A program made the translations under genes and the position numbers. Under the pieces are notes generated by a model that did no database searches, was not told the origin of the DNA, and worked only from the letters and a program-made list of their open reading frames with translations. From Phaseolus vulgaris (lineage: Eukaryota > Streptophyta > Magnoliopsida > Fabales > Fabaceae), in contig NC_023749.2 of assembly GCF_000499845.2 (NCBI RefSeq), positions 4,621,030 through 4,685,029 of the forward strand: a DNA stretch of 64,000 nucleotides, written 5' to 3'. Shown here in pieces: positions 41,901 through 54,307 of the stretch; positions within the stretch are counted from its first letter, which is position 1; each line of letters opens with the position of its first letter.

Positions 41901-44900
41901 TTTTTGGCAACTCATAATGTCATATGGATTTTTAGTTACATTTTCATGTGCTTCATTCTGCTTAATTTTTTTTATATTGCAGGGATATGATTCCATTCCA
42001 GCTGAAATTCCTGATCCAAAAGCAAAAAAGGTTGATTTCTTTACTTCATATTTTTTTAATTATTGACAGAAGACTTAATTTAGCATGGACTTATGAATGT
42101 TCTTTTCCTTCTTTTCTTTTGTTTAATTCTTTGTTTGAGTAGCCTGCTGACTGGGATGATGATGACGATGGACTATGGAAGCCCTCAAAGGTTCCTAATC
42201 CAGCATACAAAGGACCGTGGAAACGCAAGGTTCTTAATGCCACACATTTAAAGTTGAAGTCATTATTCTTTTAGGCTTTCTTATTGTTGAAAATTATTGA
42301 ACTGCAGAAAATCAAGAATCCCAACTACAAAGGAAAGTGGAAGATTCCATGGATTGATAACCCAGGTAGATTTATCTGTTTTTAGAATCAAGAAGTTGGA
42401 GTCAATGTTTTAATTTCCTGGTACAGACAAAAAAAAAACTAGCCTATACTTTTAGGCTTTGTCATTATGTTAACTTGTAACTGTTGCAAATATGAAATGT
42501 ATTGACATTATAATTTTATATGGATCTAGACTGTTGGTTTTTGCTCATTTCTTGTTGGCTAGGGAAAATTTTGATTAGACAAGAAAATTATAAAATGGTA
42601 TTCTCATAGTTTTCACTAGGTGGCAACTGAGCTATCAATTATTTTAGTAATATTTTCAGCCTTTCATTCAGTTAAGCTTATAAGCCTCTGCATGAATGTT
42701 TAGCAAACTTGTTATGACTTCTATGTAAACTTACGTGTAGCAATTGGTGTAGTTACTTGATCTTTACTTTCTGGTTTTGCTCTTTATACGTTACTAATGT
42801 CATCTCTAATTACGAAATTTGCTTTACCCTTTCTGTTTCCTGCAGAATTTGAGGATGATCCTGATCTTTATGTTCTCAAGCCAATAAAGTATGTGGGCAT
42901 TGAAGTGTGGCAGGTGTGTGTCTTGATTAAATTGTTTACCCAAACACCCTAAGCAGTAATTTTCAGAAGTTTACCTAAACTTGAAAATATCTTTTATTGA
43001 ATATTTGAGTGTGACAATATTAACTTTGAAATTTTAGGTGAAGGCAGGTTCAGTTTACGACAACATCTTAATTTGTGATGACCCGCAGTATGCAAAGCAA
43101 GCTGTGGATGAATTTATGGCTAATAATAGAGAGGTGAGCTTTTGCTTCTAGACTTCGTATCTGTTATTTAGTTTGTAGCAGATAGGAATCGTAGTATCTG
43201 CATCATTCTCATTTTGTGTAAAATCTCAGGCTGAAAAAGAAGCTTTTGAAGAAGCAGAAAAAGAAAGAAGGGCTCGGGAAGAAGAGGTGACCATTCAAAG
43301 CCTAAATGCTTCAGCAGTATTTTTAAAGTGTGATAACCATATTTGTCATGTTGCTTTGTACAATATCAATACCATTTGATGTTATGATTGTGTAGGAGGC
43401 ACAGAGAGCAAGAGAAGAGGGTGAAAAAAGGAGGAAGGAGAGGGATCATAAATATGGAAATAGGAGGCGTCGCCGAAGGGTACTGTTTCTATCCTGGTTT
43501 CTCGTAAAAAATTGTTCTATAGAAAAAGCTTCTTGTTATCCTTATTTCCTTATCTGTGTTTAAGAGGGAGAGAATATGCAATATAGAATTATCGAATTGA
43601 GATTGATTTCAACATTTTTGCTTTGGAATCCCTTTCATTCAAAACCTGTAGTTACACTTAGACCAGTTGGGAACAAATAAATGAATGGTGAATAAATAGT
43701 TAGAAGACGTTTAAGAAAGAGGATATATGAAAGCTTCATGCTTGAAAAAAGAATGCAAAACATTGGTACACGAGTTTGGGACATTTGATGGGGAAACTAA
43801 AAGATCGCAAGCTAACAGTTTTTTGTGCTTTCTTCTCTTAAATTTCCTAGCCAATATATGTAAAATTGTTTGGTCTCTAATGGATCTATGTTCACTTATC
43901 GCATATGAACTACAAAGTCTGATGTCAAAACTTTGTTTTGCAGCCGGATCCCCACGATACGTATGATTACCATGTAAGCCTAAAATTCTCTGTTATTTAA
44001 TGCTAATGTGAATATGCCTCGTGATACTTTATTGCTTCCGTTGTTCATGTAATGATGTGTTGTGTGAACTTTGGCTGCTGAGATTGTGATTACGGTTTGC
44101 TTGAGTTAGGTATATGACCACTGCCCACGTTGCCATTTAGATAGATATCAACCTTTTTGCTTATCCAAATTAAATACGAACAAGATATTTTCAGTTACAT
44201 GACACAAACACGAAAAACAAAGTAAACCTTGGCAAAAACACTATTCGAACTTGAAATGTATACCTTCTGGCTGTGATCATTCGGTGTGATTTGGTGAAGT
44301 TTGTATCTGATCAGAACCTCAAAAAAGTGGCAAAGTGTGCATTGATTCTGGAAAAAGTTTCACATTAAACAGGACAAACTACTTATCGTGATAATAAGTC
44401 TTGAAATTTTCTCACCTATTAAGTGGATTAACATTATGAATGGAATAATCTTTTGGATTGAATTTTCCTTTTATGTTTTAAGTCCTAATTTATTCAAAAC
44501 AAGCTAAGATATTCAAACATCAATTTAAAAAAACTACTGTTCTGTTATACTTAGATATGCAAAATTATAAATAAATTCCTGAAAGTGTCTTTCAATAGTA
44601 ATCATTGCATCTGAAATTTTGTTTGCTTTCTTTTTTCTGAGACAGTCACCACATGAAAAAATATTAAAAAAATTTAAGATTATTTGGAGATGCGGGGTAT
44701 CGATCCCCATACCTCTCGCATGCTAAGCGAGCGCTCTACCATCTGAGCTACATCCCCATTTGATAATTTAAATTGTCCTTAAATTCAATTTCTAAACTTT
44801 CTCATAGGTAATTTCCACTAAAAGTACACTTAGTCCTGAGTTGCTATAAATAATTATAAATTCAATGATTCACTAAATTTCCTCATAGGTAATTTCCTAT

Positions 44901-45463
44901 AAAAGTACACTTAGTCATGAGTTATGATTCATAAATGTCAGATAATTTTTCTTACATTGTGAGGAAGTCATGAGGATAAGTCGGCTTGAGTAACGCGAAC
45001 GTTGGTGAGAATCCAATGTCTCGAAAACCCAAGGGTTCCTCCGCAAGGTTTGTCCACGGAGGGTGAGTCAGGGCCTAAGATCAGGCCGAAAGGCGTAGTC
45101 GATGGACAACAGGTGAATATTCCTGTACTACCCTTTGTTGGTCCCGAGGGACGGAGGAGGCTAGGTTAGCCGAAAGATGGTTATCGGTTCAAGGACGCAT
45201 GGTGCCCCTGCTTTTTCAGGGTAAGAAGGGGTAGAGAAAATGCCTCGAGCCAAAGTTCGAGTACCAGGCGCTAATATTATGAATTTGTAATACAAAATAC
45301 AACTTTCTGAAATTATTGAGCTACTTTTGGATTCATTGAATTGTGAGATCTTTCCATTGAGTCAAATTTCTTTTTCTTCAATTTTGGTAAGGGTCAGTTT
45401 TTATTTTCAGTACCCTCAGTAAATCATTTCCTTCTACTTTGACTCTTTCAGGATGAACTTTGA
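38943..45463 (+). CDS. CRT3: Calreticulin-3
   Basis: Fourteen exons join in frame: 38943-39042, 39128-39235, 39834-40026, 40746-41004, 41260-41316, 41983-42030, 42143-42229, 42308-42365, 42846-42913, 43038-43133, 43230-43286, 43396-43479, 43944-43973 and 45452-45463, giving 418 aa. Residues 1-25 are a signal peptide ([16 protein letters not shown]). The lectin domain starts [17 protein letters not shown] and contains [12 protein letters not shown]. The P-domain has PADWDD and NPxYKGxW repeats. The C-tail is basic (RNRRRRR-like), not acidic, and ends HDEL; both traits mark plant CRT3, an ER chaperone for receptor-kinase quality control (brassinosteroid and immune receptors in Arabidopsis), as opposed to the calcium-storing CRT1/2. 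The last exon encodes only D-E-L-stop, so the 1478-bp final intron divides the retention signal after His415. Intron 2 carries a complete TRIM; the last intron carries a tRNA-Ala and organellar DNA. Confidence 0.93.
39247..39603 (+). mobile_element. Complete TRIM retroelement in CRT3 intron 2
   Basis: The 5' LTR (39247-39358) and 3' LTR (39484-39603) share ATCTCACATC-GACTAGA, TGTATATAAGTG and GATTGAGTTA..CACTTTGTAATA. A primer binding site TGGTATCAAAATC (39359-39371; consensus TGGTATCAGAGC, initiator tRNA-Met) follows the 5' LTR directly. A purine-rich GGGTGTGAGGAGTG lies just before the 3' LTR. The 5-bp ATTCT flanks both sides (39242-39246 and 39604-39608), a perfect target-site duplication. 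It is only 357 bp and has no coding sequence. It lies in sense orientation inside the intron. Confidence 0.88.
44685..44757 (-). tRNA. tRNA-Ala (AGC)
   Basis: On the minus strand the sequence begins GGGGATGTAGCTCAGATGGT and folds as a cloverleaf. The acceptor stem is GGGGATG/CATCTCC with discriminator A. The D arm is AGCTCAGATGGTAGAGC-like. The anticodon arm is CTCGC-TTAGCAT-GCGAG, giving anticodon AGC. The T arm is TGGGG-ATCGATA-CCCCG with one G-U style pair. It is 73 nt without an intron. The AGC anticodon and intact internal A and B boxes indicate a nuclear pol III gene, not plastid trnA (UGC, intron-containing). A T-rich run lies shortly downstream on the minus strand, as a pol III terminator would. 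It sits antisense inside the last intron of CRT3. Confidence 0.93.
44801..44923. repeat. Direct duplication beside the tRNA
   Basis: CTCATAGGTAATTTCCACTA and onward to CCTGAGTT (44801-44842) recurs as CTCATAGGTAATTTCCTATA..CATGAGTT (44882-44923). The copies are about 42 bp, roughly 81 bp apart, and differ at only a few positions. They lie between the tRNA and the organellar rRNA insertion, in the final CRT3 intron. Confidence 0.8.
44965..45273 (+). pseudogene. Organellar (plastid-type) 23S rRNA fragment inserted in intron
   Basis: This stretch is GC-rich and rRNA-like: AGTCGGCTTGAGTAACGCGA, GGGTTCCTCCGCAAGG, AGGCCGAAAGGCGTAGTCGA, GGACAACAGGTGAATATTCC, CGGAGGAGGCTAGGTTAGCC, GGGGTAGAGAAAATGCCTCG and GAGTACCAGGCGC. 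I recognise the central part of the chloroplast 23S rRNA gene with scattered differences. A mitochondrial source or a plastid-derived mitochondrial copy cannot be excluded by eye. Only about 310 bp is present and both ends stop abruptly in AT-rich intron DNA, so it is a non-functional NUPT-type fragment in the sense strand of the CRT3 intron. Confidence 0.85.
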
Positions 45464-48400
45464 GAGGTGTACTCTGGGTAGGTGTCAGCTGTGTGATTGC
45501 AGCAATAAAATGCATCTTTGAAGTTTTTAAAGTGCTGTGAATTGTAGGACCAGAGCTTCAATTGCACCTACCATACCGAGCTGTACTGCATTGTAACATC
45601 TGAAAAAATGGGTCAGTCATAATGTTAACCTGATTTCTTTTGGATTATTATAAGGTAACAGCTGGTCTGCTGGTACTGTTCTGAAGGATGGAATTTAAAC
45701 TTTCCCTGTAACCCAGAAGGAAAAAAGAAAAAAAAAATTATTGCTTTTTGGTATATTACTGCATAATATTTTCCATCCAATTGTTACTGATGTGGTTGAG
45801 TAAGAAGAACATTTTTTTTTTTGTGTAGTTGGGGGTTGGGGAGTTTTACTTTAAAACTTAGGACTTAGAAAATAATTTCCATTGATCTGACTCTTTCTTG
45901 CTAGTAGGATAAGATTCTGTCATTATTGTGTAAGAGAGAGAAAATATAATTCAAAAGCATCACGAATAACAAGGAGGAAGTAGTATAAACCTTTTTGTTA
46001 GAAATGGAAATTCGAATAGTAGAAACTAGAGATAGAACAGAGGGGAAAAAACAAAAGAAATATGAACTGTTATTCCCATTTGATGACAAAATTATAAGTG
46101 CTGGTTGTTCTAATGCAAAATTATAATAACATGTACTTCTCTATTTAAAAAATTTTACTAAGGTTTTTTTTATATGCAAATTAATAAATATTTAATTTAT
46201 ATAAAATTAAAGTAAATTATTCTTAATCATTATTTTACAAATTTCTGTATTATTATTTCAATTGCTTGATTTTATTACAAATACTTTTTTATACTTCTGC
46301 CTTGTATATTTAACTGGGAAACTGAAAATTTTACACAGTATGTATGTTGAAATTCTAAAATCACAAAACATTAAAAAAAACGCTCAAAATTCTGAAATGA
46401 AAGAAATAGACTTTAATTCAGTAACTATCGATCATTTCAATCCTTAATGATATGACCAATGAGGTTGATTTTTGATTTTGATGGCTAACACTGTTTTTGT
46501 TCATAATTTTGATGTATATTAGTCAATAAAGCCTTTAATACTATTAGGAATTATTGACACTAAATATCTTTTGGTTTTTAAACTGTGGAATATAGAAAGA
46601 TTTTCTATTTTTACTTAACTGTTATTTTTAAAATTTAAGAAAATATTAGTTAATTTTTTATTATTCATATTTTTACCATTCTTTAATCTTTAACCCATTT
46701 GCATATCATTAGGAAATTTATTTTTTAATGAGAAATTTAATTGATAACATTTATATAGATGCATTAATAATTGCATTAAATATGCAAATGAATTAAATAA
46801 AATATTAACAATTCAGTTTTTAAAAATTAATTAATACAATAATTCATTTTTTACAAATAATTTTATTTCAACATCAATTTAATTTAGTTTGAAATATTTT
46901 TAAATAATAATATATGTGAATTAAATTATTTGATTTTGTGAGATTAGCAAACAAAATGTAAAATATAAGGGCAAAAATTATATTTATTTCTAAATTAATA
47001 AAGATATTCTTAAACTTTTAAAGTAAGAAACACATGTTCCAATATCAATTATGTTCAACAGTTGAAAATCAATTTTGTCCAATCCAATTATGTGTTTTTG
47101 TATTGATGAACAAATAGATTAATAATGCTAATTTTATTTAATAAATTGTTTTTTTTGTTGTTGTTAAACTTTAATTGGAAAACCCATTAATACTCTAAAC
47201 TATTCATGTATTACTCATTCAAGACAAATTAAGTTATTTATTATCCCACCAAAGTGGTCAATCATGACATGAAATGGTATAAAGAAAGTTTAACTACATA
47301 TGCTAGATCTGTGATGTATAAGATTGACTTTGATTAAAAAGTTTGAGGTAAATTTAAGAAAACTTTGATTAAAAAGTTGTAGTGAAGATAAGTTAGATAT
47401 TCATAAAGATAGCTCAACATTAAAACTCAAAAAGTCTTCAAAGACTTCAATCAAATAATGACATGCAACAGACGCATACTTAATATGGGTTCATCATCAT
47501 TTACTTTTACAAAGGAGTTAGGATGAATTAATACCATAATTGTTCATGAAATCAATACAAAAAGTGTAAAGAAGGGAAAAAAAGTGAGAACAAAACTAAA
47601 AGAATAGACATTTAATATAAAGAAAGGAATATAAGAGAAAAGAAGAGGTAGATTTATAAAATGATATAAATATCTTTAAGGAAGTCACATATAATAAAAT
47701 AATTGTGAATATAAAAGGTTTAGAATACAGTTAGGATAAAATATGTTTTTCGTCCTTAACCTAAATTTTATATCTTTTAGATACTTGTGTTAAGAAACTC
47801 TTGAAATAAATTTTTATCAATATTTTTTAACAAACGAACTTTCAGCGTAAACTATATTATAATACCATTACATTTACGTCAACGACGAGTCAATATGAAA
47901 TATTTTAACATCATAATTCACAGTGAAAATAAATTCGTTTGTCGTGAAAAAAAATGACAATAACTTATTTTAATAATTTCCTTATTACAAATATTCAGAA
48001 GGTAAAATTTAGGCTAAGAACGAAAACTAATTCCACATTAAAGTATACAAATGAATTTTTTATTTTTTTTTAGTTATGCTAAATAGTGAGAATAAGTTTT
48101 TATGTTGAAGGAATAATGTTTATATTTCTCTCTCCATTTCTTAATTATATAAAGGACTAAGAGATTTTTAATAAACAATTGAACATTATGGAGTAAGGTT
48201 ACCACATATTAGCAAGTCAAAGCAAGAATCTTGGTGTTGTTGTTTGGTCCCAATAGTAACAATATCCTTGATTGTGTTTTGGAAAGTTTTAGGGATGATA
48301 ATAGTGGTGATTGGTAGAAAGAGTTGTTATTATGATGGTTAATCCAATGTTTTGTGGTTTCAAATGATGTGCCATTTTTCAAAACTTTGAATCTTTAACT

Positions 48401-49299
48401 TATCCGTTGCCAGTTTAACAAAAAGGAACATGATGGGTCCCTTTGATCCAAGAGATGTGTGAAAAAGAAAGCTACATGATGTTTGTTCCATTTTAAATTA
48501 AGCCATTTTGTGAACATATTCAAATTCTTATTTTACTCACTATTCCTTTAAAAGCATCCAGATTCAGGCAACGAAAATAAATATGTTTATTAATTCAATT
48601 TTCACTTTCTATACTTGTAAATTTTCTGCAGATCTCGTTAAATTAAAATTTCATTTGTTTAAATTTTGCTAGTTATGAGCAGTGTAAGTTAGTGTCTCTA
48701 TAAGGTTTTGATCCCAAAGAGTGCGTTGGCAATGTTAGGTAATACTGTTGATGTCTAAATTTTTTCAAAACGATTAAAGTAAAATAAAAAAATGATTAAG
48801 GATTAAAATAAAATTTGAACTTTACTAAAGTGTAAATACTATGTAGATTTTTTATGGAAATATTGTGCAGGTTAAAATCAAATATTCAATTTCACAAAAA
48901 ATAATCAGATTTTGAAAAATGTTTACGTATATGAACAATGTTCTCAAATAATCCGTGGACATTGTCTCATTTGAATCGAGATACAATTAGTCTATGGAGA
49001 GTTGATTTTCTGAATTAGGTATCGTTTCATTGTAAGATTCATAAATGTTAAAAAATGTGATATATAATTAAATATATAAGATATGTAAAAATGCAAATAT
49101 GTAATTAATAACAAAATAATTTTATATTTTACGTAATGAGTGATGTACACAGGAACTTTTAGAATGAGTAGGGGACATTTGAAATGAGGCACTAGGTTCG
49201 TGGGTAAATTAAAATTAGAGCTTTTATTTATAAATATAGTTAAAATTAAAATTAGGATTTTTATATAATAATTCAAATTAAAATTAAGATTTTTAGAAA
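45464..49299. other. CRT3 3' UTR and AT-rich intergenic DNA
   Basis: An AATAAA at 45504 lies soon after the CRT3 stop codon. The remaining 3.8 kb is AT-rich with no coding signal I can support on either strand. Confidence 0.4.
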
Positions 49300-49445
49300 A
49301 GTAAGTCCCGATACGGAATTGTTTCGCGATTCGTATCACGATTCACACGTTACAACTGCGATATGAGAGAAAAAACGATTATTCTTGCAATTCGTATCGC
49401 GGATACTCTGAATCGTATCATATCGTACGATACTTACTACCATGG
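49300..49445. repeat. Cluster of GATACGATTCGTATC-like inverted motifs
   Basis: A short segment is dense in GATTCGTATC, CGATACTT, CGTATCGCG and related reverse-complementary motifs (for example CGATTCGTATCACGATTC near 49327, CAATTCGTATCGCGGATAC near 49389, ATCGTATCATATCGTACGAT near 49412). It differs sharply from its AT-rich surroundings and resembles a transposon terminal region. No defined ends or duplications were found. Confidence 0.45.
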
Positions 49446-50129
49446 TCTCAACACCGTTAATATAGTTATATATTGTTTAGAAAGTTGACAATTTATATAC
49501 TTTCTCCTTTACCTTTAACTCATTGATATATCTTTTAAGAATAAAACTGTAACAAAATACTAAACCAGATAATACTTAATGCAATTATTGATATAGTGAA
49601 TATATCCTATTTTATAGGAATAAACACATTTTATTTTTAATAATAAAATTGATTGAGTTAATTAATTTAAAAATAATTTATAATAAAAGTTGATGAAGAA
49701 TAATATAAGAATTAAAGGTTGAAAAATAGTAGGAAGGTTGGTAGGAGGTGGAAGGGAAAGGTGGTGGGAGGGGGAGAAGGCAAAATCGTTTTCAAGGAAA
49801 CAGTAGAGAAAGAAGAGTTTGTGTCAACGTAAAATAAATGCAACTGCTTTCTCTTTTCATTCATTTTTCGCTCTTTTCATTTCATTTCATTCCATTCATT
49901 CTCTTCTCACACACATTTCATCTCAGATCAATGCTCTTTCACCGATTCCTCTTCTTCTAGGGTTTCTTCTCTCTCTCACAATTCAATCGCCAATTCTCCT
50001 CACATTCAACAATCTCACAGTAATGGATTCCTGATGCAACAAACTCTCTCTCTCTTTCTCTTTCTCTTTCTTTCTTAACAATTCACTTTCTCTTCTTCTT
50101 TCCCTCCACACTCTTTCGCCTCACATTCG
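49446..50129. other. Promoter and leader region of the GLX2-like gene
   Basis: AT-rich up to about 49700. Then a transition to a leader-like, CT-rich sequence with a CTCTCTCT/TTTCTC tract at about 50042-50085. Short upstream ATG frames occur (for example at 49838, ending at a TAG near 49957, and a three-codon frame at about 50022). Whether they are transcribed is unknown. Confidence 0.4.
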
Positions 50130-52785
<2,656 letters not shown>

Positions 52786-54307
52786 AATTTCTTAATTAAA
52801 TTTTAAAATTCTAAAGATTATACTTATTCTGTATAGATTAGGTTCATGAATCCATCAATGGAATAATATTTACTTGGTGGTATCGTAATGTAATTTTTAA
52901 AATTTTCTTCGGCTTCATTTGAAATGTAAATTAGATTTCAGTTTCGTTGGCATGATGGGAGTCAAAATCATATGATGATGCATGGATGAAGCACATCACT
53001 AAGACACGCCCTTGTGTTAGCATATGCATATCTTAAGAATGTTTAAGAAGTGGTATTTCACTATTTTGAACCACTGCATGTTGGCAATGACGATTTTCAA
53101 TACTTCAAAGTCTAGTTTGTACGAATAAGAGCATGCTTTATCAGTAATAAGGCCAACGAAAAATGACATCGTCTTGTCAGCCGTTAGCGGTTCATGGGTC
53201 TACTGTGATAATTTATATTATAAACAGACATCTCGGCCAATGATATGTAATATTTGCAATTGATGTCGTATGACTTGAAACCAAAGGATAGAGGATGCAA
53301 GCATCAAAATAATGGATTTGATTTCAAGTATTTTGTTTATACGTGTGATCTGTCGTTGAAGATTGTATATATTGGCCGTAGTACCGACTTTTTCCCATGC
53401 CCTCTCATTTTAGAAAGCGAGTGAGTTGCGTAACTTTTTGCGAGAGACTTGTGGAGTATGGTGGGTTGTTACTCTCACACTTTTAAGTCGATGGATGGAT
53501 TCACCTAAAACCCGAATCTTCAACGGCTTCTGCATTAATCGCCACTCTTCGAAGAAACAGACAACACCATCCATCATCATCATCCTTCTCGAATATGACA
53601 GAATTACTTTACGAGCTATTCCACTGTTCCCAGAAAAAAAAAAATATACACCTACCCATGTCATCTCGTACCTGTTGGTATCACCACACATAGGATCATT
53701 ATTTGGTTAACCTCTTCCAATTCCCTACAGTTGGATATGTGTGTCTTAACGTTTACGTCTTTTGTTTCACGAGTCAACAAAGTACATAAATTATCCAAGC
53801 ACTGCAGTTTAGTGGGCTCCTCCTGCACACCCCCGCATGCTAACACTCACGTTATGTAATGTGCTATGATAATTTTAACAACAACAACAATAATAAATTA
53901 TTATTCTTATAATACATTATAATAATAATAATAATAATGGAAAGAAATGTCGTGGTGGTTAGTCCCGTTGTTGTGTGGCATTAGCATGAGCATCAACATC
54001 ATAGTTATTAAGCGTCGTGATCAGATTATTATCCCTCGCCCTTCCCTTGTCCACAAGATTCTAAGAGGGTCCCCACCCACTCTCAGTGCGATTTGCTCTG
54101 CAATACACAGAAACAGTTTCCGCGCCAAAGGAAACGCAGAACAACACTAACAACAGGTTAATTCACCAACTATACTCTCTTTCTCGCTCGCTCTCTCTCC
54201 TTTTTCACTCACATTACATTAACAACGTTCCACATCAATAATTCAATTCAATTCAATACATACATACAATCAACAACATTAGCGTTCGTCGTTTCGCTCT
54301 GGCAGCA
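52786..54307. other. Intergenic; (AAT)n and promoter of the reticulon fusion gene
   Basis: GLX2-like 3' UTR, then mixed-composition intergenic DNA with an ACA/AAT trinucleotide run at about 53878-53938. The last 150 bases look like a 5' leader, with CT-rich CTCGCTCGCTCTCTCTCC near 54184. The short open frames here show no family resemblance. Confidence 0.4.

Noticed and set aside
44685..44757. tRNA-Ala as part of the adjacent organellar insertion.
   Set aside because: Its anticodon is AGC and it has no intron, unlike plastid trnA (UGC with intron); it is on the other strand and separated by over 200 bp of nuclear-type DNA.
44965..45273. A functional rRNA gene.
   Set aside because: Only about 310 bp of a roughly 2.8-kb rRNA is present and it lies inside a protein gene intron.
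49819..50034. A 71-codon frame upstream of the GLX2-like gene.
   Set aside because: It begins at a TTG and reads a CT-rich leader; there is no family resemblance.
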